DNA of 64,000 nucleotides from Xanthomarina sp. F1114 (GTDB taxonomy: Bacteria > Bacteroidota > Bacteroidia > Flavobacteriales > Flavobacteriaceae), in contig NZ_JAPMLL010000001.1 of assembly GCF_026410255.1 (NCBI RefSeq), forward strand, positions 248,001 through 312,000, written 5' to 3'. Of this stretch, positions 26,480 through 35,345 are shown in pieces (the first letter of the stretch is position 1; each line of letters starts with the position of its first letter). A program made the position numbers and the translations under genes. The notes under the pieces are model-generated. The model was not told the origin of the DNA. It searched no databases and saw nothing but the letters and a program-made list of their open reading frames with translations.

Positions 26480-27571
26480 TCAGCCAATACAGGTCTTAAA
26501 AAAATCTAAGTATTTTTTATTTATAAGATCCCAGTTAAAGTACTTATCTATTTGATTGTAACAGTTATCTATTTTTACAGGATATGCTTCTTTTAACAAT
26601 GTTTCTATATGAGTCTTAACATCTTCTGCAGTTTTAAAATAAAAGGCATTATCTTCTAAAATTGTTCTATTAAACTCGTTATCGTTTGCAATTATTAACG
26701 CTCTAGAAGACATTGCTTCTAACAAAGATGGGTTTGTACCGCCTACCGAGTGGCCGTGAAAATAGAGATTAGAAAAGTATCTTAAATTGTTTAAATGTTC
26801 TAAATTATAAATTCCTCCAACAAATTTAATATAAGTATAGCCTTTAAACTTATTTTTTAAATATAAACCAAAGTCGTTAACATCATGTTTTCCAACTACT
26901 AAAAAAGGGGTTTTAATATTAGATAATACCACCCCATCTAAAATGGTTTCAATATTATTTTCTGGTTCTAACCTCGCTATTAGCATATTGTACTTATACG
27001 GCTCCAAATTGTATTCTAATAAAACTTCGGAATTTGGTTTATTAAACAGTTCTGCTCCATAAGCAATATATTCTGAGTCTACATGATAGGTTTCTTTTAA
27101 ATAGTTTTTTATTCCTATTGAATCTGAGATTAAATAGTTACTAGATTTTACTCCAAGTTTTTCAGCATATTTAAGAAACTTCTGAACAGGTTTTGAATAC
27201 TTAGAACGCTTCCATTCTAAACCATCCATATTTGTTATAATTATAGCATTTTTAGGAAAAAGCTTATACCAAATTGTACTACTTGTATAACCTAATTGTA
27301 AAATGATGTCAAAGTTTCTATTTCTTGAATCTAGAATACAATTAAAATCGTAAATAAACTGTCCAAGTGTGCCAATAGTATCTTCTGGATCCTTGCAATG
27401 AATTATATTAACTCCATTAAAAGTTTTTTCTTTATATGGATGATTATTGGAATTATAGACATATACATCATGTCCATTTTCATTAAGGTATACTGAAAAA
27501 TATTCTGCAAACTGTTCAAACCCCCCATGATAATTAGGAATTCCTCTGGTGCCTAAGATTGCTATTTTCAA
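26480..27571 (-). CDS. DUF1972-type glycosyltransferase (rhamnosyltransferase-like)
   Basis: A 363-aa GT-B enzyme. The N-terminal MKIAILGTRGIPNYHGGFEQ is the DUF1972 signature; the C-terminal half has GTNPSLLEAMSSRALIIA, the donor-binding region of GT4 enzymes. Characterised relatives in streptococcal capsule loci transfer rhamnose, which would suit the rfb genes here, but this is inference. The start codon is TTG at 27571, chosen because the conserved motif begins there. It overlaps the upstream polymerase gene by 38 nt. Confidence 0.85.
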   Translation of the reverse strand: MKIAILGTRGIPNYHGGFEQFAEYFSVYLNENGHDVYVYNSNNHPYKEKTFNGVNIIHCKDPEDTIGTLGQFIYDFNCILDSRNRNFDIILQLGYTSSTIWYKLFPKNAIIITNMDGLEWKRSKYSKPVQKFLKYAEKLGVKSSNYLISDSIGIKNYLKETYHVDSEYIAYGAELFNKPNSEVLLEYNLEPYKYNMLIARLEPENNIETILDGVVLSNIKTPFLVVGKHDVNDFGLYLKNKFKGYTYIKFVGGIYNLEHLNNLRYFSNLYFHGHSVGGTNPSLLEAMSSRALIIANDNEFNRTILEDNAFYFKTAEDVKTHIETLLKEAYPVKIDNCYNQIDKYFNWDLINKKYLDFFKTCIG

Positions 27572-28814
27572 TATAAATACTTTTAATTAAAAAGAGTGTG
27601 TTAAAAAAGTAGAAAAGAATAATACCCTTATTCCTTACTAGAATTACTTCAAAGATAAAAACAAAAGCTAATAATGCTAAAAAAAAGATATGCAATACAT
27701 CTCTATGTCTAATAGCAATGTAAAAACTATAAATTAAATAACAAATAAACAATAAAAGTGTTAATATTCCATAGGTTATAAGAATATGCAAATATTGATT
27801 ATGAATGTTTCTTCCTTCATTCCAATTTGGTGCCAAATTATACGAATAATAATAGTAATCTAGATAGTCTTGTACGTCTCCTTCTCCATAACCTGTTAAA
27901 ACCTTACCATCTTCAATTAAATGATAAACTCCCATTTTTGCCATGATATAACGAAGTTCTAAATCGCTAATGGCATCTTTTTCTTCGTAATTAAATAGTT
28001 TTTTATCTGGAAAGGAGTTGGTAGGTTTAAACTCAAGTATGTTTTCATGAAATCTTAATCCATCCACAAAACGATGATTAATAAACGGAATATTATAAAC
28101 CATTCCTACCGTAAACACTAAAACTAGAAGTAAAGTGAGTTTTGTCTTTAAGCTTTTAAATTTAAATAGAAAAAATAAAACATAGGCTACTGCATTTACA
28201 AAAAGTACAGCCTTAGATGCGCAAAAAACAATTCCAATAATTAATATTATAATCCCAATATTTTTAATTTTACTAGGAATAATTTTTCCATATAAAAACG
28301 CAAAAAACAGAGCTAGAGATAATATTATTGCATAATAAACAGGGTGCTGATCATATATTTCCGTAAATCCATGAAAAACAATATCGTGAACTCCTTGACC
28401 TTTAAAAAACTTTATTGCAGCATTTACTATAAGAATAGTAACACTAAGTAATGAGGAGTAGAATAAACTTAAAAAAACTTTTTCTATGGTTCTTTTGTTA
28501 ACATTCGAATTAACAACAATAAGTGCTATAAGAACAAGAAGTAAATGCAAGTCTATAGATTTGACACCTTCACTAATATTTTTACTTGAGAGCCCACTTA
28601 AAATCGTTATTAAGAAAAACAAAACTGGAAATATAACAGCAAAGGACTTAAGTTTGAATAGGTTTTCCTTTTTAAAAAAAATAACATTATAAACTACAGC
28701 TAAAATAACAGATAGGTTGCCTATATTTAGTTTATATAACATTGTAGCCGCAATAGTACAAAGAAGGATGTCTTGAACTTGTTGCGAGTTATGAGATTTA
28801 ATCTTTTCGAGCAC
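27534..28814 (-). CDS. O-antigen ligase/polymerase-like membrane protein (Wzy-like, copy 1)
   Basis: A 426-aa protein with about ten to eleven transmembrane helices and one large periplasmic loop (about 240-330, containing GYGEGDVQDYLDYYYYS and NIHNQYLHILITYG). This layout and the HNQYLH motif are those of the O-antigen ligase/Wzy family, which polymerises or transfers undecaprenyl-linked glycans on the periplasmic face. Start codon GTG. It overlaps the upstream and downstream glycosyltransferase genes (17 and 38 nt). Confidence 0.85.
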   Translation of the reverse strand: MLEKIKSHNSQQVQDILLCTIAATMLYKLNIGNLSVILAVVYNVIFFKKENLFKLKSFAVIFPVLFFLITILSGLSSKNISEGVKSIDLHLLLVLIALIVVNSNVNKRTIEKVFLSLFYSSLLSVTILIVNAAIKFFKGQGVHDIVFHGFTEIYDQHPVYYAIILSLALFFAFLYGKIIPSKIKNIGIIILIIGIVFCASKAVLFVNAVAYVLFFLFKFKSLKTKLTLLLVLVFTVGMVYNIPFINHRFVDGLRFHENILEFKPTNSFPDKKLFNYEEKDAISDLELRYIMAKMGVYHLIEDGKVLTGYGEGDVQDYLDYYYYSYNLAPNWNEGRNIHNQYLHILITYGILTLLLFICYLIYSFYIAIRHRDVLHIFFLALLAFVFIFEVILVRNKGIILFYFFNTLFLIKSIYIENSNLRHQRNS

Positions 28815-29982
28815 CTTTAATAAGCTTTAATAATTCTTTAATTTTCGATTCCCAAGAATGCTCTTGTAATACAATTTTTTTCTTGTTGTTCTCTTTGTTT
28901 TTTATTTCCTCTGCAAACTCGTCTGCTGTATTAGTAATATATAAATAGTCTGACAAGTCTTCTAAGCCATTGGAGTTTGTTCCAATAACTTTTTTATTTG
29001 TAGCCAAATACTCATAAACCTTTATTGAGTTTGCTCCAGATTTCTTTTTGTCTTCCACAACATATGGAACGGTACAAATATCAAAGTTTTTAACGTAATC
29101 CGGGTATTCGTCATAATGTTTATCTCCAAGGTAGTAGAAATTATCTTGTTTTACAATACGCTTATAGACCTCCTTGTCTAAGATTTGTCCAACAAAAACA
29201 AATGATATTTCTGGAGACATTTTAACAACATTATTTATAAGGTCTACATCTAAAAGCTGGCTAATCTTACCTCCAAAACCTACTATTGGATGAGGTATTG
29301 ATTTCATATCTTCTGGTTGTTTTATAGTCCTATCGTTAACAAAACGATTAACATCTACCCCGTTTTTTATTAAAAACATGTTTTTAGGTTGATAGGCATT
29401 CTCAAAGTCAACTATATTGTCGTTTGAATTAGTAATCCAAAAATCTGTTGTATTTGCATAGGTTTTGTAGCCTAGCTCTATGTCGTCTAGTAAATGTTTA
29501 TAGACATTAAATTTTAAAAAGTTATCCCAAGCATCAAAGATGGATACCTTTGGTTTTAATTGCTCTGTAAGCTTGTAAGCAAATATATTTTGATTGAGAA
29601 GACAATAATCTTTCTCAATGTTTAAAAAAGCTAAACATTTACTTATAAAGCTAATATACTTAGTACTTCCATATTGGTTTATAAACCACTTGTATCCATT
29701 TAAGGCTTGAGCTATAAAATTTTTGGAAACATAATCTATAAGGTATAAATTTTCTTCAAGCTTGTATAGCTTAAATCCAGACTGAGACAAAATTACTTGA
29801 CCACGTATTAAATTTGGCTTTCTTTTTAAGAAGATTTCAAGAAATGTTGTTGGTCTATTTATAATAACCTTTTTAATTTCTTGGTGCTTCTTGAGCTCTT
29901 CTATAAAGTGAGCGTCTCGAGTTCTAAAACCTTCAAGAATTATTTTTCTCCAATCGTGAAAGGGAGTTATTAATATATTCAT
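28798..29982 (-). CDS. Glycosyltransferase (GT-B, family 4-like)
   Basis: A 394-aa enzyme with the N-terminal NILITPFHDWRKI and, in the C-terminal half, GFGGKISQLLDVDLI and SGANSIKVYEYLATNKKVIGT, the donor-binding region with the conserved Glu. No signal peptide. Donor and acceptor sugars are unknown. It overlaps the upstream membrane protein gene by 4 nt and the downstream one by 17 nt, so it is translationally coupled to both. Confidence 0.85.
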   Translation of the reverse strand: MNILITPFHDWRKIILEGFRTRDAHFIEELKKHQEIKKVIINRPTTFLEIFLKRKPNLIRGQVILSQSGFKLYKLEENLYLIDYVSKNFIAQALNGYKWFINQYGSTKYISFISKCLAFLNIEKDYCLLNQNIFAYKLTEQLKPKVSIFDAWDNFLKFNVYKHLLDDIELGYKTYANTTDFWITNSNDNIVDFENAYQPKNMFLIKNGVDVNRFVNDRTIKQPEDMKSIPHPIVGFGGKISQLLDVDLINNVVKMSPEISFVFVGQILDKEVYKRIVKQDNFYYLGDKHYDEYPDYVKNFDICTVPYVVEDKKKSGANSIKVYEYLATNKKVIGTNSNGLEDLSDYLYITNTADEFAEEIKNKENNKKKIVLQEHSWESKIKELLKLIKGARKD

Positions 29983-31175
29983 GTGTATGTTTCTCTTTTT
30001 TGTAATAAACTAATTAATGTTATCATTATAGCTAAATCAGAAAAAATTGTAGTCATTAAAGAATAGACAATAACTATAGCAAAAATAAATATACTAATAT
30101 AACCACTCAATTCAAGACTTGTAACTATGGCATATAAAAGGAAGATAAAAATAAAAATACCTATAATACCTAGGTCTGCATAAACCCATATAATCTGCGA
30201 GAAATGTTCTGTTTTTGTAAACCTCCCTGTTAATATATTAAAATAGGAATAAGGTCCATCTCCAATAATTTTTAATGGAATTTTTGAAGCATAGGTAATT
30301 AGAACTTGTGGCCTTTTGGCAATACCTCTTTCATAATTCTGATATGATTTTTTTACGTTATATTCTGCTTCAATAAAATGAATTTCATCTTTAACCGCGG
30401 GAATCTTTGTTATTTGGGAAAATACTATTGGTGTAACAATTAGTACGGAAATCACTCCAATAACTTTAATTTTTCGAGGAAAAGCTCTATAAATCATATA
30501 GAGAATAAATATTACTAAAACCAGCTTTGAAATATTGGATTCAGATATAAAAATGGTTAGTCCTAAATATATATATATTGCAATAGGAAAACGGGTGATT
30601 TCGTTTTTAGAATTATTTTCAATAAGATTAAAAATATTAAACAGTAAGAAAAAACCTAAAGCATGGTCAGCTTTTAGAAAGAAAGTTCCAAACATAAAAT
30701 CAAAGTCAGCCACCAATTGACTACTTCTATTAAATTGGATTAAAATATCATATCCAAAATATTGCGATAACATTACAGGTAACTGTATGCAGGCTATTCC
30801 TAAGTATATTTTGCTTATTGTAATACGAGAAATATAATTCTCCTTTTTATTAACCTTAAAAAATAAATAACAGCCAAGTGGTAAAAGAATAAATATTAAA
30901 TAGATTAAGGTTTTAATTATCCCAGATTTGTTTGCAATACCACTTATAATTATTAACAAAAAGAATAAAAGATGTAATAAAACCACCTTATCAAAAAAAA
31001 CTTTCTGTTTTACTACAACATAAAGCGAATAAAAGCTCAAAAATAAAGCTGTTATTAAGTAAGAAAAAACGGTATTTGGGACACCTAAAAAGAATTGAAT
31101 GAACCCTCCAAATAAGAAACAGGCACATACAATAAAAATAAACACATAAAAGTAAAGCTTACTTATTCTAATCAT
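29979..31175 (-). CDS. Wzy-like membrane protein (O-antigen polymerase-like, copy 2)
   Basis: A 398-aa protein with about eleven predicted membrane helices and a periplasmic loop near 262-312. No sharp motif is visible; topology and position between two glycosyltransferase genes point to a polysaccharide polymerase or a related ligase. It shares its start base with the GT2 gene stop and overlaps the next gene. The presence of another polymerase-like gene 1.2 kb downstream is unusual. Confidence 0.7.
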   Translation of the reverse strand: MIRISKLYFYVFIFIVCACFLFGGFIQFFLGVPNTVFSYLITALFLSFYSLYVVVKQKVFFDKVVLLHLLFFLLIIISGIANKSGIIKTLIYLIFILLPLGCYLFFKVNKKENYISRITISKIYLGIACIQLPVMLSQYFGYDILIQFNRSSQLVADFDFMFGTFFLKADHALGFFLLFNIFNLIENNSKNEITRFPIAIYIYLGLTIFISESNISKLVLVIFILYMIYRAFPRKIKVIGVISVLIVTPIVFSQITKIPAVKDEIHFIEAEYNVKKSYQNYERGIAKRPQVLITYASKIPLKIIGDGPYSYFNILTGRFTKTEHFSQIIWVYADLGIIGIFIFIFLLYAIVTSLELSGYISIFIFAIVIVYSLMTTIFSDLAIMITLISLLQKRETYT

Positions 31176-32140
31176 TATCTTTTAAATTTCTTTGAATCTC
31201 TAGTTGCCTTAATAATTACCTTGAATTTCCAAAAATTTTTGGAATAAAGAAGCATAATGAAAAACAATGCAATTAAATAAGCGAATTTATTACAAAAATA
31301 TATGAGTCTATTGGTTATAAAGTTTTTTTCAAAATACACATTATTTCTAACGGAATAATAAATTGCATTTTTTGAATCTGTAGAAAAATATCTTGTATGT
31401 AATATAGTTTTTGGTTTTTTTAAATGAAAGGAGGTTTCTAAGTCTTCTAATTCACTTGCCAGAATCAAAATTATTTTTCCATTATTCTGTGTAATTCTAT
31501 AAGAGAATTCGTGATCATCTGCATACAAAAAGAAACTTTCGTCTGGCAACCCTATTTGATTTATTAATTTACTACTAAAAAACATTCCGCCATATGGCGC
31601 AACAGCAACCTCTCCAGATTCTACTGTTACCTGTTTTTCTAATTTAGTTTTCTTTAATTTATCTAAAATATTGAACCCTAAAAAGGAATTTTTAGTTCCT
31701 AACATTAAATACGGGTTTTTTCTTTCAATAGAGTCCTTATATACTTTTCTTTGTGGTCTGTAAGACAATAAAGAAAGTGGTTTAATAGTACTATAATTAG
31801 ACCATGATTTTAGTAGTAATTTTAATGCCTTGCTTTTTGGTAAGTTATCATCGTCCAAAAGCCAAATAAAATCTATATCTTCTTGTAAAACTCTTAATAT
31901 TCCCTCTTTAAAACCTTTAGCAGATCCTGAATTATAGCCTAAATCATGTACTATAAGTTTTGTTTTATTTTCTTCCTCTAACTTATTTAAACAAGTTTTA
32001 CTTTCTTGTTCAATACCATTACAAACTACTACAATATTTACAACATTGGGGTGTTTTACTGCAGATTCAATTAATTTTGAAAAATACGCACTTCTATTAC
32101 CGTATGTAACTGTAACAATTCCTACTCGTTCTTGTACCAT
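31175..32140 (-). CDS. Glycosyltransferase family 2
   Basis: A 321-aa GT-A enzyme with N-terminal GIVTVTYGNR, GYNSGSAKGFKEG and the metal/nucleotide-sugar motif WLLDDDNLP (Asp96-98). A C-terminal membrane-associated segment (about 285-307) would hold it to the inner membrane. Rhamnosyl- and galactofuranosyltransferases share this pattern, but the sugar is not determined. It overlaps the sulfotransferase gene by 19 nt. Confidence 0.88.
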   Translation of the reverse strand: MVQERVGIVTVTYGNRSAYFSKLIESAVKHPNVVNIVVVCNGIEQESKTCLNKLEEENKTKLIVHDLGYNSGSAKGFKEGILRVLQEDIDFIWLLDDDNLPKSKALKLLLKSWSNYSTIKPLSLLSYRPQRKVYKDSIERKNPYLMLGTKNSFLGFNILDKLKKTKLEKQVTVESGEVAVAPYGGMFFSSKLINQIGLPDESFFLYADDHEFSYRITQNNGKIILILASELEDLETSFHLKKPKTILHTRYFSTDSKNAIYYSVRNNVYFEKNFITNRLIYFCNKFAYLIALFFIMLLYSKNFWKFKVIIKATRDSKKFKR

Positions 32141-33006
32141 GACGATAAATCTAGGTTTATTAAACTTTCTAAGGTTTTTATATCATCTAAAAACACAGAT
32201 TTAGTAAGTTTTTCTTTAAGCTCTAAATTTGTATTATAACTTATTTTCTTTTTATTTAAACTATCAATTTTATCAATTATATTTTTACGCAATTGCGGAG
32301 AAGGAATAATTTTCTTACCCATTTTTCTAACAATATTAGGCCTGTTTACAAAGTCTCTTACCAATTTACTTTTAGGAGTTGAAGCTACATTGCTCTGTAT
32401 GCTTAAATCGTAATTAAACGGCTCTAAACCTAAAAACTCGTTTACCTTAGTTATAGTTTCTTGTTTTCTACCAATAAAATCTTCTTCAAAACGTATAAAT
32501 AAAAAATTTGATGAGTTGAAATATTTAAAATAATTATTTATTTGGTTACTATATAAACTTCTAGTTTTATAACTAAAATATAATTTCCCGAAATTATCCT
32601 TTATACGAGTTTCTTCTTTTTCAATAGCTTCTTCAAAGTCTAATTCTTCAAAACCTCTTCGTTTGCTCATTAAATATTGAGAATAAGCTCTGTTATAGGG
32701 GTTTCTTAAAATGACAATAAATTTTATATCAGCTCCAAAATGTTTAAATATTCGTTCGGGGGCTTTATCTGAACATAGATATTCAGGGTCGATTTCGCCT
32801 ATAATTTCTTTTTTATTTAACCCTTCATTAAACATTTTAAAATAATCATCTAAATTCCCTGTATACAACTCATCATGTGAGAAAAAATGAGTTTCCTTAT
32901 TTACAGGAAGTCCTATATTTGGGTTTTGTAACAAAATGTCATGTAATGATGTTGTTCCAGACTTTTGAGCCCCTATACAGAAAAACGTTTTTTTATTATT
33001 AATCAT
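32122..33006 (-). CDS. Sulfotransferase (PAPS-dependent, polysaccharide-type)
   Basis: A 294-aa cytosolic-type sulfotransferase. The 5'-phosphosulfate loop FCIGAQKSGTTSLHDIL (QKSGTT at 14-19) and the 3'-phosphate motif VILRNPYNRAYSQ (Arg101, Ser109) are both intact, as is the strand-loop GEIDPEYL. It moves sulfate from PAPS to a hydroxyl or amino group. PAPS-forming genes cysD, cysN and cysC and the PAP phosphatase cysQ lie in the same operon, so the acceptor is inferred to be the polysaccharide repeat unit or a lipid-linked precursor. Confidence 0.92.
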   Translation of the reverse strand: MINNKKTFFCIGAQKSGTTSLHDILLQNPNIGLPVNKETHFFSHDELYTGNLDDYFKMFNEGLNKKEIIGEIDPEYLCSDKAPERIFKHFGADIKFIVILRNPYNRAYSQYLMSKRRGFEELDFEEAIEKEETRIKDNFGKLYFSYKTRSLYSNQINNYFKYFNSSNFLFIRFEEDFIGRKQETITKVNEFLGLEPFNYDLSIQSNVASTPKSKLVRDFVNRPNIVRKMGKKIIPSPQLRKNIIDKIDSLNKKKISYNTNLELKEKLTKSVFLDDIKTLESLINLDLSSWYKNE

Positions 33007-33077
33007 TTTGACTCAATATAAAATTATAATTAGATTTATTTTGTGCAGCATTATAACTAAAAAAAGCTTCATATTAA

Positions 33078-34403
33078 CTACCTTTTCCTATTAATAATAG
33101 AGTGAAATGGATTAAAGTATGTGACTATTCCTAATTTTCTTTTTACAAAAATAGCAGAGCTAAGGTTAAGTACTATAATGCTAGTTGCTGTAGCTATTGC
33201 TGCTCCTAGAATACCATATAATGGAATCAAGATGAAATTTAATGTAATATTTAAAATAGCGGTATAAATAGTAAAATTTCTTAACTTTTTATGGTTTCCT
33301 GTCATATTCATAACTTGGCCTGAACTACCCGATATGGCATTAAATAATTGCGATATCATTACAATTATTAAAGCAACTCCCCCGACAATAAAATCTTCTC
33401 CAAAAATAGATAGTACAAATTTATTGGCGAAAATAATAACTAATACCAAAGGTACAGTAACTATAAAAATTAATTTTGTAGATTTTGTTATTAGCTCTCT
33501 CATTTTACTAAATTCAGAATTACTGTATAACTCAGATATTTTTGGAGCTAAAACCAAATTAATTGATGTAATAGCTATAATGGCTATTCTTGCTATTCTT
33601 ATAACCACATTATAAATTCCTACATCTGCTTTATCATTATAATACCCCAACATTAAGGTGTCTGTCCACCCCATAATAAAAATGAATGAACTGGTAGCTA
33701 GCATTGGAAAAGAATAATGCATGAGTTGTCTAGCCGAATATGTTTTTAATCTTAATTGAGCATTTTTATCTTTTTTTAACCAAAAAAGGCTAAAAATAAA
33801 AGCAATAACTACACCAAAAGCATACGCGACAATTACAGCACTATCTTCAACAATTTTATAATAATAAAAGGCTATAAGTAGTACAACAGAGGCGACTAAA
33901 AAAGGGATAATATGAGATAAGAAACCAAACCTAATAATTTCGTTTTTACCTCTTAAAGTTTCATAATTTAAACGTAATAAAATTAAAGGCGTTAATATTA
34001 TTGCGCAAATAACAAAGTACTTATTTAGGCTGTCATCTTTATAAAAACTAGAAAGAAATTCCGATAGGGAATACAGTATAAAACTACCAACAAGTGCCGA
34101 AATAAAGATTAACCTTAGAGAAGTTTTTCTAAAGTGAAATTTACTGTTTATAGTTTGGTCTGAAACAATTTTAATAGTGGCATCGGGAATACCTAAAGCA
34201 AATACCAAAGCAAAAATATTTAATACTGTAAATGCAATGGAAAAACGACCATAAGCTTCGGCTCCAAAATACCTTGAAACTATAACAATAAAGACATAAC
34301 TTAATACTAAGCCTAGTATTTTTAATATGAAGGAGAGTATTGTTTTTTTTGCAAATTCTCCTTTAGAAATATCTATGATTTTTTGAAACAAGTTCATTTT
34401 CAT
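33078..34403 (-). CDS. Wzx-type polysaccharide flippase
   Basis: A 441-aa membrane protein with about 12 to 14 helices of the MOP/polysaccharide-transport family; the N-terminus ends in SRYFGAEAYGRFSIAFTVLN, a typical flippase stretch. It should move the undecaprenyl-linked repeat unit to the periplasmic face. Starts at Met1 or Met3 are equally possible. A 308-nt spacer precedes it and the sulfotransferase gene follows after 71 nt. Confidence 0.9.
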   Translation of the reverse strand: MKMNLFQKIIDISKGEFAKKTILSFILKILGLVLSYVFIVIVSRYFGAEAYGRFSIAFTVLNIFALVFALGIPDATIKIVSDQTINSKFHFRKTSLRLIFISALVGSFILYSLSEFLSSFYKDDSLNKYFVICAIILTPLILLRLNYETLRGKNEIIRFGFLSHIIPFLVASVVLLIAFYYYKIVEDSAVIVAYAFGVVIAFIFSLFWLKKDKNAQLRLKTYSARQLMHYSFPMLATSSFIFIMGWTDTLMLGYYNDKADVGIYNVVIRIARIAIIAITSINLVLAPKISELYSNSEFSKMRELITKSTKLIFIVTVPLVLVIIFANKFVLSIFGEDFIVGGVALIIVMISQLFNAISGSSGQVMNMTGNHKKLRNFTIYTAILNITLNFILIPLYGILGAAIATATSIIVLNLSSAIFVKRKLGIVTYFNPFHSIINRKR

Positions 34404-34711
34404 TTTTTACAGAGTAATAAACTCATCAAAATAGTTTATTATCCTTTTTCTAATTGTAATTTTTTTATCTAAAACCTTACTAAATTTATTCTAGTAATGC
34501 TTTTGTATACAGACTAATAAGTATGGATTTACCACACCCATAAATTACTTATAATACTGTAATATTGGATAAGAGGTTTTAATTTCTTTATAATAGAGTT
34601 ATTTACAACGTTTTTATTTAACCTTAAATAAGCATAAAGGGTATGAGTCTTCTATTTTTATTAGTATTTTTCTTCTTTTTTTCTAACAAGAAATTGTTTT
34701 AACTCTACCTA
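34404..34711. other. Non-coding spacer inside the polysaccharide locus
   Basis: About 308 AT-rich bases upstream of the flippase gene. No open frame, no TAnnTTTG match in either direction and no clear terminator seen; it may hold a promoter for the downstream half of the locus that does not match the consensus. Confidence 0.5.
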
Positions 34712-35275
34712 TTAAAATTCTAGTTCTATTTTTTTAATTAAAACTGGTTTAGCCAATAAAAATGGATCGTATTTATTATCTACAATTTTTCTTGTATACC
34801 CACCATTAATTTTTTGTAAATACTTATTTGGTTGAAAAAAGCTATCCATAGTAGCATCATCAATATCTATAGTAAATTGATTTAATTGAAGCCTAACAGA
34901 TTTAATTTCAACATTGCTCTCATGTTTATTACTGTTATCTCCTAAATCAATTCTAAATTTGTAAGGTAAACTATATTCAGGTAGCTTAAATTCTATTGTT
35001 TGAAAATTGTTATTTGCTTGTACATAAACTGCTATTCTGTCTTCCGAATTAAACGATCTATCAATAGAGTCATCAACATAGTATAATTCAAATTTATCAT
35101 CTTCTAATACTTTTACAGACATGGTTACTGTTAGTATATTATCTTCTTTTAATACAACTTCCTTATTGCTATTTTCTGTTTGCTTAGTTTTTTGTTCTTC
35201 GTTAATATTTTGGTTTTTATCATTCTTACACGACACGGCTAACATAACTAAAATTGCCAAAATTAATTTTTTCAT
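34712..35275 (-). CDS. Hypothetical lipoprotein in the polysaccharide locus
   Basis: A 187-aa protein started at 35275 so that it begins MKKLILA and reaches a lipobox MLAVSC (Cys16) followed by a Lys/Asn/Glu-rich linker. The remainder looks like a beta-rich domain (paired strands around 50-130) with no known motif. Function unknown. It has its own -7 box (35300-35307), so it may be regulated separately from the genes around it. Position suggests a surface or periplasmic role in glycan assembly, without direct evidence. Confidence 0.7.
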   Translation of the reverse strand: MKKLILAILVMLAVSCKNDKNQNINEEQKTKQTENSNKEVVLKEDNILTVTMSVKVLEDDKFELYYVDDSIDRSFNSEDRIAVYVQANNNFQTIEFKLPEYSLPYKFRIDLGDNSNKHESNVEIKSVRLQLNQFTIDIDDATMDSFFQPNKYLQKINGGYTRKIVDNKYDPFLLAKPVLIKKIELEF

Positions 35276-35299
35276 TGCTTCTAAATTACTTATATACCA

Positions 35300-35307
35300 C
35301 AAACGTA
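35300..35307 (-). promoter_or_regulatory. -7 box TACGTTTG for the lipoprotein gene
   Basis: Perfect TAnnTTTG on the minus strand in the 70-nt gap before the SGNH gene stop; leader about 21 nt. Confidence 0.5.
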
Positions 35308-35345
35308 GTAAATTGATTATAGTTATAATTACAAGTTGAAAAATA

